Source: Chitinophagales bacterium
Lineage (GTDB): Bacteria; Bacteroidota; Bacteroidia; Chitinophagales; Chitinophagaceae
DNA length: 64,000 nucleotides
Direction: 5' to 3'
Assembly: GCA_020636575.1 (NCBI GenBank)
Contig: JACJXP010000003.1
Span: forward strand, 62,001 to 126,000
Shown here: positions 21,528 through 30,426 of the stretch, piece after piece
How positions within the stretch are numbered: the stretch's first letter is position 1
Layout of the letters: each line of letters starts with the position of its first letter
Notes under the pieces: model-generated
Seen by the model: the letters and a program-made list of their open reading frames with translations, nothing else
What the model was told of the DNA's origin: nothing
Databases searched by the model: none
Translations under genes and position numbers: made by a program

Positions 21528-21553
21528 ATACCCATACCAGGGTATATATTTTA
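21528..21553 (+). terminator. Weak hairpin after the xylan/pentonate operon
   Basis: ATACCC (21528-21533) pairs with GGGTAT (21540-21545) across a six-base loop and is followed by an A/T-rich run ending in four T. The stem is only 6 bp, so it may end transcription only partly. Confidence 0.35.
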
Positions 21554-21586
21554 GAAAAGAAGTTGCTTAGTATTAAATTGCTTAAA

Positions 21587-21621
21587 TTTTTGCTGACACA
21601 TACAACCAATCGCCTTATTTG
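21587..21621 (+). promoter_or_regulatory. Candidate promoter for the caspase-like gene
   Basis: TTTTTG at 21587-21592 and TTATTTG at 21615-21621 lie at the spacing expected for the Bacteroidota primary sigma factor (TTTG, about 20 nt, TAnnTTTG). The ATG of the next gene is at 21656. This supports the ATG rather than the in-frame TTG at 21473, which lies upstream of the promoter. Confidence 0.4.
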
Positions 21622-21655
21622 CGATTCTTATTACATATCTAAGACCAAAGTCTAT

Positions 21656-23905
21656 ATGAAAAGAGTTTATTTACTACTGCTTTCTTCCTTATTATTTTGT
21701 TTTTCTTCCTTTAGCCAGGAAAAGAAAGCCTTATTGATTGCCATTAATAAGTACTCACCTCCCGAAGGAGCAGAAGTAAAAGGAAAGTCCAGAACATTTT
21801 TCCCTGATCTGGAAGGATGTGTAAATGATGGCAGATCACTATACTCTCTTATTATATCCCGGTTCCAATTTGCCCCCAAAAACATTGATACTCTTTTTAA
21901 TGAAGCCGCCAGCCGTGTCAATATGGAAAAAAGCATGAATCAATTGTTACAAAAATGTGATAAAGGAGATATTGCTTTTATTTATTACGCAGGACATGGA
22001 AGCCAGGTGGTCAATAGTCTTTCTCCTGAACCTGACAAAAAAGACGAGTCCATTGTTCCGGCTGACGCCTGGAAAGAGGGAGTGAAAGACTTCAGGGATA
22101 AGGAACTGGCTGTAATTTTTAATAAGTTTATTGACAAAGGAGTAAAACTGACAGTAATAACCGATTGCTGCCACAGTGGTTCATTATCCCGGGGACCTGT
22201 TGATAATAGTAAAAGCCGTTATATTGCTGATGCCGACTATGACGCAAAAGATCCTTCAACTCCTGCTCCACCAGAAACACGGCCAGAAGGAACTTTCCTG
22301 TTACTGGCTGCAGCGCAGGATAATGAATCAGCAAAAGAACAAGCCGATGAGAACAGGCTACCTCACGGCGCATTTACTCTGGCTTTAGTAAAGGCCTTAG
22401 AACAACAATCCGTTAATGCATCTATAGCTAATCTTTTCAACAGCATTCGGGCTATTTTAAAAAGCAACGGCAAGAGACAAGAACCAGTTCTGGCAGGAAG
22501 CAGCAGCCGGAGACAAGGAACATTGTTTGGAATTGAAAAAGGGACATTACCGGATAAATCATTGGTCCCGATTCGTGGGATAGAAGCTGATAAAATAATC
22601 CTCCAGGGTGGATTTGCCTTAGGGCTTCAGGTTGAAAATGAGCTGGTAAAGTTCAGGAATGGCGATACCCTTGCAAAACTAGTAATTGAAGAGGTGAATA
22701 GTATTAATCGTTCCACAGCCAGGATGATCAAAGGAAATATCCAGGACCTGAAAGCAGGTGAACTACTCGAAGTAACAAACTGGGTATCATCTGATGCCCC
22801 ACTCCTGAAAATATATATTCCCTCTAATGGGGCCGACTATCCAGGCATCATGAAACTATCCAGTATAAACAATGAATTAAGATCTTCCGGCAAAGTAAAA
22901 TGGATAAACAACCTCGAGAAGCAAGACCCATACACAACTTTATATTTTAATGGAAAATCGTATAAGATCAATGTTGACGGAAAAGAACAAAACGCCCCGG
23001 CAAATATTTCGGCCTCATCTGTTTTGTCATTTTGCAAACCAGACTCTTCATTTTATTTTGAAATGCCTGTACCAACAGAATTATTATCGAGTCTTAAACA
23101 AAGGATAAAACAGAATAAGAGTATAATAATAGTTGATGACCCATCAGAAGCGCATTACATTGTTTTTGGAACCACAGACAATAATGGTAACCTTGCTTAC
23201 GGCCTAAGAAGAGCACAAACCTCAGCAAGGGATAGCCTTGAGTCCATGCCTGTTCAAACAAAATTATTTTCGCTTTCCGGTAACTCACTTTCAGAAAATG
23301 AAGCCGTTTCTTCACAGCTGTATGAATATGCTATGAGGCTTTCCAAGATCCGGGGCTGGCTGAACCTTACCCCTCCATTGGATAATACAGCTAAATTTCC
23401 TTACCGGCTGCAAATGAGAAACAAGGAAACAAATACTGAACTAACAACACCTGCATACAAATTGGGTGATAAGATATCTTTTCATCTTGTTGCTGATGGT
23501 GAATTTACCGGTGCAGAAAGATTTCCCAAGAGATATATTTATGTTTTCATGATCGATAAAGAAGGAAATATGCTCTTAGGATATCCTGATGCCGGGGAAG
23601 GAAATATGAATAACCAGTTTCCAAAATATGATCACAACCGTGAATTGGTAACAGACATTACTTTGTTTGAAGGAGAAGTTTCGGAACCAGCCGGCACTGA
23701 CAACTATTTTCTACTCGCTTCTGATGAGCCGATAACAAACTATGACATTGTTTTCAACCAGGAAGGAGTAAGGGGAAATCCTGCCACAGGGAACCCTCTT
23801 GGAAATTTATTAAATTTAGGGAATGAAGGCGGCACCAGGGGATTCTCAAAATCCGCATCAAACTGGAATTTAATAAGACTCGCAGTAAAATCTAATCGCA
23901 ATTGA
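21656..23905 (+). CDS. Secreted caspase-like protease (peptidase C14) with C-terminal DUF4384-like region
   Basis: Start placed at ATG 21656, giving a clean signal peptide (KRVYLLLLSS to SFSQ, cleavage near 20-21); upstream in-frame codons from TTG 21473 have no signal sequence. Residues about 22-300 are a caspase p20-type domain: KKALLIAINKY, the catalytic His114 in YYAGHGSQV and Cys172 in DCCHSG. Residues about 350-590 are not recognised. About 620-745 resemble DUF4384 (KLGDKISFHLVADGEF, KEGNMLLGYPDAGEG). Bacterial caspase homologues cleave after basic residues; a secreted one could process envelope or external proteins. Its stop codon overlaps the start of the following lipoprotein gene, so the two probably act together. 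Confidence 0.85.
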   Translation: MKRVYLLLLSSLLFCFSSFSQEKKALLIAINKYSPPEGAEVKGKSRTFFPDLEGCVNDGRSLYSLIISRFQFAPKNIDTLFNEAASRVNMEKSMNQLLQKCDKGDIAFIYYAGHGSQVVNSLSPEPDKKDESIVPADAWKEGVKDFRDKELAVIFNKFIDKGVKLTVITDCCHSGSLSRGPVDNSKSRYIADADYDAKDPSTPAPPETRPEGTFLLLAAAQDNESAKEQADENRLPHGAFTLALVKALEQQSVNASIANLFNSIRAILKSNGKRQEPVLAGSSSRRQGTLFGIEKGTLPDKSLVPIRGIEADKIILQGGFALGLQVENELVKFRNGDTLAKLVIEEVNSINRSTARMIKGNIQDLKAGELLEVTNWVSSDAPLLKIYIPSNGADYPGIMKLSSINNELRSSGKVKWINNLEKQDPYTTLYFNGKSYKINVDGKEQNAPANISASSVLSFCKPDSSFYFEMPVPTELLSSLKQRIKQNKSIIIVDDPSEAHYIVFGTTDNNGNLAYGLRRAQTSARDSLESMPVQTKLFSLSGNSLSENEAVSSQLYEYAMRLSKIRGWLNLTPPLDNTAKFPYRLQMRNKETNTELTTPAYKLGDKISFHLVADGEFTGAERFPKRYIYVFMIDKEGNMLLGYPDAGEGNMNNQFPKYDHNRELVTDITLFEGEVSEPAGTDNYFLLASDEPITNYDIVFNQEGVRGNPATGNPLGNLLNLGNEGGTRGFSKSASNWNLIRLAVKSNRN

Positions 23906-24759
23906 AACAAACCATTTTTATATTTCTTATTTCTTTGCTAATCGTATCATGCCAGAAGGAGACCGGAAATAATACTCCCGGCAATTTACAAGAGCAGTAT
24001 TTAACTGATGTAACCTATGGTGCCGATGCTAAACAGAAATTAGATGTTTATCTCCCGTCTGGAAGAAATACAACTGCAACGAAATCCATCATCATGATAC
24101 ATGGTGGCGCCTGGTCATCAGGTGACAAGTCAGAAATGACCCCTTTTATTGATACGCTTAAGAATAGGCTACCCGGTTATGCAGTTTTCAATCTAAACTA
24201 TCGTCTTGTTACAGGCACTTTAAATACATTTCCTACACAGGAAAATGATATTAAAATGGCTATGGAATATATCTGGTCCAAAAAAAGCGAATATAATATC
24301 TCCGATAAATTTGTTTTACTGGGAGTTAGCGCTGGCGGACACCTGGCCTTATTACAAGGCTATAAATATGACAGTCCGATAAAAGTAAAAGCTATAGTGG
24401 ATTTTTTTGGACCAACAGATATGACCGACCTCTATAATAACCCGGCATCCATATTTATACCCTCAGCTACCATTGAATCTGTAGTGGGAGCAACTCCGTC
24501 CTCAAATCCTGTTCTATACCAGCAATCAAGTCCGGTCACATTTGTAAATTCGCAATGTCCTCCTACCATTATGTTACATGGTGGTCTGGACCCCCTGGTT
24601 TCACCCAATCAATCAATAGCATTAAGAGATTTACTTATCAATGCCGGAGTGGTGAATCAATATGTTTTTTACCCCACTGAACTCCATGGCTGGACGGGAG
24701 CTAATCTAAAAGATTCATTTGATAAGATCGCTGCCTTTTTAATGACGAATGTAAACTGA
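23902..24759 (+). CDS. Alpha/beta-hydrolase lipoprotein
   Basis: Starts with TTG at 23902, overlapping the caspase gene's TGA (TTGA). This start is preferred because it gives a full lipoprotein signal, ending LLIVSC with Cys17; the first ATG would remove it. Carboxylesterase fold: oxyanion motif HGGAW at 67-71, nucleophile Ser143 in GVSAGG, likely acid in HGGLDPLV and His in ELHGW. Related proteins are acetyl- or feruloyl-esterases, but the gene is not in the xylan operon and is coupled to a protease gene, so the substrate is open. Confidence 0.85.
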   Translation: MKQTIFIFLISLLIVSCQKETGNNTPGNLQEQYLTDVTYGADAKQKLDVYLPSGRNTTATKSIIMIHGGAWSSGDKSEMTPFIDTLKNRLPGYAVFNLNYRLVTGTLNTFPTQENDIKMAMEYIWSKKSEYNISDKFVLLGVSAGGHLALLQGYKYDSPIKVKAIVDFFGPTDMTDLYNNPASIFIPSATIESVVGATPSSNPVLYQQSSPVTFVNSQCPPTIMLHGGLDPLVSPNQSIALRDLLINAGVVNQYVFYPTELHGWTGANLKDSFDKIAAFLMTNVN

Positions 24760-24771
24760 CCGCATTACAAG

Positions 24772-24800
24772 TTTTTGTATAAAAGGTTTTCGTTACTTTG
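24772..24800 (+). promoter_or_regulatory. Possible rarA promoter
   Basis: TTTTTG at 24772-24777 and TTACTTTG ending at 24800, just before ATG 24805. The spacer is shorter than usual and the leader would be almost absent, so either the transcript is leaderless or translation starts at the in-frame ATG 24817. Confidence 0.28.
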
Positions 24801-24804
24801 AAAT

Positions 24805-26067
24805 ATGAACCTTTATATGCCTTTGGCCGAACGAATGCGTCCTGCTACTTTAGATGAACTTGCGGGACAAGAACACCTGGTTGGTAAAGGGAGCATACTT
24901 AGAACGGCTATTCAAAGAGGAAAAATTCCTTCTATAATATTTTGGGGTCCCCCGGGTACCGGCAAAACTACCATCGCTAATATTATTGCAAACACACTTA
25001 ATCTTCCCTTTTTTCAGCTTAGCGCCATTAGTGCCGGAGTAAAAGAAGTAAGAGAAATAATCGAAAAAGCTAAACATCAACCGGGAAGTATTTTATTTAT
25101 AGATGAGATCCATCGTTTTAATAAAGGCCAACAAGATGCATTGCTCGGAGCTGTAGAAAAAGGTATTGTTACACTTATTGGCGCTACGACAGAAAATCCT
25201 TCTTTTGAGGTCAATAGTGCCCTTTTAAGCCGGTGCCAGGTATATATCCTTAAACCACTAACTAATGAGGCCCTGGTTCATCTTATGCAACATGCAATTA
25301 AAAAAGATGTTCAATTAAAATCAAAGAAAATCACTCTTAAAGAAACTTCAGCATTAATAAATATATCTGGTGGAGATGCCAGGAAATTGCTGAACCTGCT
25401 TGAGTTAGTTTGTGACACCTCTGAGAATGAAGTGATCATCACTGACAGTTTTGTCATGGATATTGCTCAAAAGAAAATTGCATTATATGATAAAAAAGGG
25501 GAACAACATTATGATATTATATCTGCCTTCATAAAGTCGATACGGGGCAGTGATCCAAATGCTGCTGTTTACTGGCTTGCCAGAATGATTGAAGGTGGTG
25601 AAGATGTAAAATTTATTGCAAGAAGATTGGTGATACTGGCAAGTGAGGACATTGGTAATGCTAACCCAACAGCCCTTGTAATGGCAAATGCTTCATTTGA
25701 GGCAGTAAATAAGATCGGCTACCCGGAATCAAATCTTATCCTTTCCCAATGTACCATTTACCTAGCCTCGAGTCCCAAAAGTAATTCAGCAACCATTGCT
25801 ATCGGGGAGGCACTTGCTGCTGTCAAGAAACATGGCGATCTGTCCGTGCCGTTACATATACGTAATGCCCCTACCCGTTTAATGAAAAATATGGGCTATG
25901 GCAAAGATTATCAGTATTCACATAATTATAAAGACAATTTTTCAGAACAAGAATACCTGCCTGAGGAAATTTCGGGAACAAAATTTTATACCCCGGGAGA
26001 AAATGCAAGAGAAGAAGAATTGCGTAAATTCCTGAAAAATCTCTGGAAGGAAAAATACAAATACTAA
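24805..26067 (+). CDS. rarA: Replication-associated recombination protein A
   Basis: AAA+ ATPase of the RarA/MgsA/WRNIP1 family, which acts at stalled replication forks. Walker A is GPPGTGKT at 48-55, Walker B ILFIDEIHRF at 96-105, and sensor 1 is GATTENPSFEVN. The C-terminal half carries the tetramerisation and helical domains typical of the family (SEDIGNANPTAL, PESNLILSQC, APTRLMKNMGYGKDYQYSHN). Length 420 is normal. ATG 24817 (MPLAERMRP) is an alternative start matching the usual beginning of RarA proteins. Housekeeping gene; the neighbours do not explain it. Confidence 0.95.
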   Translation: MNLYMPLAERMRPATLDELAGQEHLVGKGSILRTAIQRGKIPSIIFWGPPGTGKTTIANIIANTLNLPFFQLSAISAGVKEVREIIEKAKHQPGSILFIDEIHRFNKGQQDALLGAVEKGIVTLIGATTENPSFEVNSALLSRCQVYILKPLTNEALVHLMQHAIKKDVQLKSKKITLKETSALINISGGDARKLLNLLELVCDTSENEVIITDSFVMDIAQKKIALYDKKGEQHYDIISAFIKSIRGSDPNAAVYWLARMIEGGEDVKFIARRLVILASEDIGNANPTALVMANASFEAVNKIGYPESNLILSQCTIYLASSPKSNSATIAIGEALAAVKKHGDLSVPLHIRNAPTRLMKNMGYGKDYQYSHNYKDNFSEQEYLPEEISGTKFYTPGENAREEELRKFLKNLWKEKYKY

Positions 26068-26081
26068 ACAAATCGACTACA

Positions 26082-27434
26082 ATGAAAAAACTATTAGCCC
26101 TTCTTATATCAGGAGGGATTATTTTTCAGGCATACTCTCAATCACTTATAATAAAAGATCCGGAAATTGAGCAAATGCTTAAGGAAGTTTCAAAAGACTC
26201 CCTTCAATCATACATCTATTCAATGGTGGGTTTTGGTACAAGAAATACACTCAGTACACAATCAGGCTCAAAAAGAGGGATTGGCGCAGCCAGAAACTGG
26301 GTTCTCAATAAATTCAATGAGTTTTCCAAAAAATCGGGTGGAAGATTATCTGCAATAATAGATACCATCACACTTCAGCCGGATAACAGAAGGGTAAACA
26401 GGCCTGTACTTTTAGGTAATGTTGTTGCAACCTTAAAAGGAACCAACCAGGATGACAACAGGATTTTTATAATCAGCGGCCACCTTGATAATATGCGCAG
26501 TAATGTAATGGATAGCACCGGTGATGCCCCGGGAGCCAATGATGACGCCAGTGGTGTGGCAGCAGTACTGGAATGTGCAAGGGTAATGAGTAAACATGCC
26601 TTTTCTGCTACTGTCATTTTTGTTGCTGTGAGTGGCGAAGAGCAAGGTCTTTTGGGTGCCACATATATGACCAATAAAGCAGAAAAAGAAAAATGGAATA
26701 TTGAAGCTGTTTTAAATAATGATATAATTGGCAGTAATAATAGTAATGAAACAAATATTATCAATAACAACCAGATAAGGGTCTTCAGTGAAACTTTTTC
26801 TGTATCTGATACCGGTAGAAAGCTACAGATGATTCGTACCCTGGGACTTGAAAATGATGGTAAGGCAAGGCAACTGGCCCGTTATGTTAAAGAAATTGGT
26901 GAACGATATGTAGACAACCTTGAAGTAATGATGATCTATAGAAATGATCGTTTTCTCCGGGGTGGTGATCATACCCCATTTGTTAATAAAGGATATGCTG
27001 CCATCCGGTTTACAGAAATGAATGAGAATTACTATCATCAGCATCAGGATGTTAGAATAGAGAACAGTATACAATATGGGGATTTACCTGAATTTCTGGA
27101 CTTTGAATACCTCAGAAAGAACACTTGTATGAACCTTGCTAATCTTGCAAACCTTGCCAAGTCACCTCCCATGCCCCAAGAGGTTACTATTGATACAAGA
27201 AAACTTACCAATTACACCAATCTAAAATGGAAAGCCCCTGAAACAGGTAATATCAAAGGCTATTATATATTAATGCGGGAAACCACAAATCCTGTCTGGC
27301 AAAAGAAGATATTTACTACTTCAACTTTTGTTGATCTGCCTTTTTCAAAGGATAACTATTTTTTTGCTGTTCAATCTGTTAGCCTGGACGGAAATGAAGG
27401 CTTACCGGTGATTCCTTTCCCTGGTGGCAGATAA
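26082..27434 (+). CDS. Secreted M28-family zinc peptidase
   Basis: Signal peptide 1-20 (ending AYSQ). M28 aminopeptidase core with zinc ligands His134 (SGHLDN), Asp154 (NDDASG), the catalytic Glu186-Glu187 (SGEEQG), Asp214 (NNDIIG) and a late histidine near YYHQHQD. The stretch about 365-450 looks like an Ig/fibronectin type III domain (TNLKWKAPETGNIKGYYI). Expected to trim peptides outside the inner membrane. It follows rarA by 14 nt but has no functional link to it. Confidence 0.9.
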   Translation: MKKLLALLISGGIIFQAYSQSLIIKDPEIEQMLKEVSKDSLQSYIYSMVGFGTRNTLSTQSGSKRGIGAARNWVLNKFNEFSKKSGGRLSAIIDTITLQPDNRRVNRPVLLGNVVATLKGTNQDDNRIFIISGHLDNMRSNVMDSTGDAPGANDDASGVAAVLECARVMSKHAFSATVIFVAVSGEEQGLLGATYMTNKAEKEKWNIEAVLNNDIIGSNNSNETNIINNNQIRVFSETFSVSDTGRKLQMIRTLGLENDGKARQLARYVKEIGERYVDNLEVMMIYRNDRFLRGGDHTPFVNKGYAAIRFTEMNENYYHQHQDVRIENSIQYGDLPEFLDFEYLRKNTCMNLANLANLAKSPPMPQEVTIDTRKLTNYTNLKWKAPETGNIKGYYILMRETTNPVWQKKIFTTSTFVDLPFSKDNYFFAVQSVSLDGNEGLPVIPFPGGR

Positions 27435-27443
27435 AAGAAGAAT

Positions 27444-27902
27444 ATGAATATTGAATGGGTTATAAAAAAATTTGAGTTGCTTACGCCAGATGAGTTGTAT
27501 GCTATTTTGCAGTTAAGGAATGAAGTATTTGTCGTAGAGCAGAATTGTGTTTTCCAGGATGCCGATAATAAAGACCAGTTCTCTACTCATTTAATGGGAT
27601 GGCAGGATAACACCCTGATCGCTTATACAAGGCTGGTACCACCTGGAAAGGCTTACCCGGAACCGTCTATTGGCAGGGTCGTTACTGCAAAGTCTGTCAG
27701 GAATAAAGGTGCTGGCAAGTTGTTGATGGAAAGATCTATTTCTGAGATTGAAAACGTCTGGGGAAATGTCGCCATTAAAATAGGTGCCCAGTTATACCTT
27801 AAGAAATTCTATTCCGACCTTGGTTTCATACAATCCGGAGATATTTACCTCGAAGATGGAATTGAACACATTGAAATGCTAAGAGCCCCATCTATTTCGT
27901 AA
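27444..27902 (+). CDS. ElaA-type GNAT acetyltransferase
   Basis: 152-residue GNAT protein matching the ElaA family: LLTPDELYAILQLRNEVFVVEQ near the start, TRLVPPG, GRVVTAKSVRNKGAGKLLM (acetyl-CoA pyrophosphate loop at about 90-105) and the C-terminal FYSDLGFIQSGDIYLEDGIEHIEM. The physiological acceptor of ElaA proteins is not known. It lies 9 nt after the peptidase gene and may be co-transcribed. Confidence 0.9.
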   Translation: MNIEWVIKKFELLTPDELYAILQLRNEVFVVEQNCVFQDADNKDQFSTHLMGWQDNTLIAYTRLVPPGKAYPEPSIGRVVTAKSVRNKGAGKLLMERSISEIENVWGNVAIKIGAQLYLKKFYSDLGFIQSGDIYLEDGIEHIEMLRAPSIS

Positions 27903-28034
27903 AATCACTAAGTAGAAGAGCTTTGTTTGTTAATAGAATTCAAAAAAATTACAGACTTTATTAGGTAACATTTTTGGTCTTTATCTACATTAGCTGAGAA
28001 ATCCAATAGTAGAAAAACCAGAAATCTGATACCA

Positions 28035-28988
28035 ATGAGAACACATGTACTTAAGGTACGGCTCTCCGTACTTATTTGCTTTATTAGCATTTTTTCCCTT
28101 CAATCACATTCCCAATCCATTACAAGCGGCAACGGTAAAATTGAACTCGGACTCGGTCTTGGGCCCATGTTCTTTTTAGGAGACCTTGGCGGAAGCGCTG
28201 GCGAAGGAAAAACTTTTATTAAAGATCTTGACCTTCCATTAACCAAGTTAAATAAGGGTCTCTATCTGAATTTTTATCCCACTGAATGGCTTGGCTTCCG
28301 TATAGCCGGAAACCTGGGACATATCGAAGGCAATGATGCACAGGCACCTGCCAAGGGTGGAGCTGAAGAAGACAGAAAATATAGAAACCTGAGCTTTGAA
28401 TCAAAAATCAAGGAAGCATATGCGGCCCTTGAACTTTATCCAACTTACTTCCTGGAAAAGTACGATGGGCTGAAAGGTAAAATAAGGCCTTATATTGTAG
28501 GTGGTGTTGGGTTGTATCATTTCGACCCAATGGCAAAAACAAATTCAGGAAAGCTTGTTCGTTTACAACCTTTGCATCTCGAAGGCCAGGGCTTTGCAGA
28601 ATATCCTGACGTAAAAGAATATAAACTAACCCAGATGAATGTGCTAATGGGTTTTGGATTTAAATATTACTTTAAAGAGAATGCATATGTAGGTTTTGAG
28701 ATTCTACATAGAAAGTTGTTTACGGATTATGTGGATGATGTGAGCCAGGACTATTACATTGATCCTATATATTTTGATCAATACCTGAGTTCGGCTGATG
28801 CAGCTACTGCCCGTAGTTTGTATTATCGTGGCACTTATTCATTTCCTACAACAAGACCTTATCCCGAATTTGCACAAAGGGGAGATCCCAAAGAAAACGA
28901 TGCCTTTTTCTCGAGCATTTTTAGACTTGGATGGCGTATCAATAATAGTGGGATGAATAAGCAATTAAAATGCCCTGTATTCTATTAA
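28035..28988 (+). CDS. Outer-membrane beta-barrel protein
   Basis: Signal peptide about 1-26 (ending QSHSQ). The rest has alternating hydrophobic and polar strands (IELGLGLGPMFFLGDLGG, LYLNFYPTEWLGFRIAGNLGHIEG, IRPYIVGGVGLYHF, NVLMGFGFKYYF, AYVGFEILHRKLFTDYVDDVS), the pattern of small Bacteroidota outer-membrane barrels. Function unknown. Possibly linked to the next gene, 31 nt downstream, which also encodes an exported protein. Confidence 0.72.
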   Translation: MRTHVLKVRLSVLICFISIFSLQSHSQSITSGNGKIELGLGLGPMFFLGDLGGSAGEGKTFIKDLDLPLTKLNKGLYLNFYPTEWLGFRIAGNLGHIEGNDAQAPAKGGAEEDRKYRNLSFESKIKEAYAALELYPTYFLEKYDGLKGKIRPYIVGGVGLYHFDPMAKTNSGKLVRLQPLHLEGQGFAEYPDVKEYKLTQMNVLMGFGFKYYFKENAYVGFEILHRKLFTDYVDDVSQDYYIDPIYFDQYLSSADAATARSLYYRGTYSFPTTRPYPEFAQRGDPKENDAFFSSIFRLGWRINNSGMNKQLKCPVFY

Positions 28989-29019
28989 TAGCTGAATAAA
29001 CATTTTTAACCGTACCTGT

Positions 29020-29400
29020 ATGAAAAGAAGAGTATTAAAGTTAATACCAATAGCAGCATTGTGTATACTAATGTCTTCTCAACATGCTCATGCTATGGCC
29101 GTCCACATTGGTGGCGGTGAAGATCCCAAAAAGGATAAATCAAAAACACATGTTTACCACAATAACAGTTCTGTGAAAATATTTTCACCAGGCGCAAAAA
29201 AAGGTTTGCATGTAAAAGCAAAAAAGAACCGGAGAATGATCGACTTTTTTGTGTTTGATCTTGAAGGTAACCTGGTACAGAATTACCGGATGAGATCAAA
29301 AGATCAGAAAAAACTGATCGGCCTTAAGAAAGGTGTATATATCTACCGGGTTTTTTGTGGCGATGAAGAAGAAGTATCCGGTAAAATAGATATTAAATAA
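29020..29400 (+). CDS. Small exported protein resembling a T9SS C-terminal domain
   Basis: 126 residues with a signal peptide about 1-25 (ending AHAM). The remainder has the look of a type A T9SS sorting domain: a beta strand with FFVFDLEGNLVQNYRM, then GLKKGVYIYRVFCGDEEEVSGKIDIK. Normally such a domain is the last about 80 residues of a large secreted protein; here almost nothing precedes it except a lysine- and histidine-rich stretch (KKDKSKTHVYHNN). It could be a small T9SS cargo, a remnant, or an unrelated fold. Confidence 0.55.
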   Translation: MKRRVLKLIPIAALCILMSSQHAHAMAVHIGGGEDPKKDKSKTHVYHNNSSVKIFSPGAKKGLHVKAKKNRRMIDFFVFDLEGNLVQNYRMRSKDQKKLIGLKKGVYIYRVFCGDEEEVSGKIDIK

Positions 29401-29546
29401 TTGTTCTTTTCATAACAATAAACGCTGTCCCTTAAGCGGCGGAGAGCTTAATAAAATCTGATACCTGGTTGTTAAAAACCTGATCCGTTCTCTATTGGTA
29501 CCCTCATTTGTAGAAAATTTTATTAAACACTCTCTGCCAGGCTTTT

Positions 29547-29572
29547 GGGCTCTTCAATCAGAGCTCTTTTAA
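29547..29572 (+). terminator. Intrinsic terminator candidate
   Basis: GGGCTCT (29547-29553) pairs with AGAGCTC (29560-29566), one G-T pair, six-base loop, followed by four T and A/T-rich sequence. It would end transcription of the small exported-protein gene. Confidence 0.5.
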
Positions 29573-29770
29573 TTGTCATAACTAAGAATCCCGCTGGCTG
29601 AGGCAGAAAAATTGTCAAGATCCGGTATCCGGGTGAAAAACTAGAAAACCCTTTACTGTAAATTTTTTCAATCACTTTCTGTCCTTTGCTACGGGAAATA
29701 GCCGACGATACTATCCCACCCCAGTTTCATTTTCCAATTCCATAAAATATTGTTACTAAACAGTTTAAAA

Positions 29771-29797
29771 AAAAACCTACTATGCAGGTCGGTTTTT
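29771..29797 (+). terminator. Hairpin with T run
   Basis: An AAAAACC arm and a GGTTTTT arm flank a short internal stem (ACCT/AGGT). The A and T tracts make it usable on either strand. It lies before the membrane-protein gene and may also be a leader structure. Confidence 0.4.
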
Positions 29798-29911
29798 AAA
29801 AAACTATCTTATATTAGTTTTAGCATTAAAGGATACCTGAACCTTACAAAAGCGGGGGCGAATGCCGAAAAGCCAAATGAGTAGGCAAAACCAAAATCAA
29901 CCTGACTAATT

Positions 29912-30379
29912 ATGGAACAAATGAAATTTCACAAACAAAAACTCTATTCATTGATACTGGCCGGTGTTGGACTGGTGTCAATGCTGCTGCCTTGGTTTTC
30001 TGTTAAAGCATCTATGGGCGGTTTTGGTGGGTATGGTGTTTCCAAAAACGGATTTGGAAGTTGGGGCCTTCTCGTTTTAATAGGGATTGGTGTAGTAGCT
30101 GCTGCTTGCTTTATGGGCGACAAATCAAAAGAATTTGATGAAATGGGGAAAAAACTAGCCTTAGGTGGTTTTGGAGCAATGGCTGGCGGTGCTTTAATTT
30201 ATTTGATAAGAATATTGACAGTTGGCGGAAGCAAGGGCTTTGGTGGAATGGTTAAAGCTTCTCCGGGTATTGGTTTGATCTTAGGATTAGTAGCTGGTGC
30301 ATTAGGTCTTTTAATATTGATGGGAATGATCAAGCCTCCAAAAGCAATAGACGACAAAATGGACAAGATGAGTTCGTAG
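29912..30379 (+). CDS. Glycine-rich four-helix membrane protein, unknown function
   Basis: 155 residues with about four hydrophobic segments (about 12-27, 48-66, 82-103 and 121-141) and glycine-rich loops (MGGFGGYG, SKGFGGM). The second cytoplasmic or periplasmic loop is charged (GDKSKEFDEMGKK), as is the C-terminus (KPPKAIDDKMDKMSS). I recognise no family. Start ATG 29912, with a second ATG four codons on. It stands alone between a long leader and a strong terminator. Confidence 0.65.
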   Translation: MEQMKFHKQKLYSLILAGVGLVSMLLPWFSVKASMGGFGGYGVSKNGFGSWGLLVLIGIGVVAAACFMGDKSKEFDEMGKKLALGGFGAMAGGALIYLIRILTVGGSKGFGGMVKASPGIGLILGLVAGALGLLILMGMIKPPKAIDDKMDKMSS

Positions 30380-30400
30380 ATCTCCAATAACATTATTTAA

Positions 30401-30426
30401 AGGAGCGGCTAACCGCTCCTTTTTTA
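30401..30426. terminator. Bidirectional terminator between the membrane protein gene and uvrA
   Basis: Perfect 8-bp stem AGGAGCGG (30401-30408) with CCGCTCCT (30413-30420), CTAA loop, T run on the + strand; on the - strand the same hairpin lies directly after the uvrA stop codon and is followed by T residues. Confidence 0.85.

Larger units (their letters stand above)
29401..29911. other. 511-nt intergenic region
   Basis: No convincing coding region, tRNA or repeat is seen. It holds two hairpins that could stop transcription (29547-29572 and 29771-29797) and a G-rich stretch just before the next gene (29830-29900) with two short adjacent stems, GGC/GCC at 29857-29866 and GCC/GGC at 29872-29885, that I cannot assign to a known riboswitch. 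Confidence 0.5.

Noticed and set aside
21473..21655. N-terminal extension of the caspase gene from TTG 21473
   Set aside because: It would destroy the signal peptide that begins at ATG 21656, and a better promoter lies inside this stretch.
21656..23905. Caspase-like gene as part of an anti-phage defence system
   Set aside because: The protein has a signal peptide, and no nuclease, reverse transcriptase, CRISPR or sensor gene lies nearby.
29401..29911. A hidden small gene or tRNA in the 511-nt gap
   Set aside because: No frame with plausible start and composition, and no cloverleaf could be built by reading both strands.
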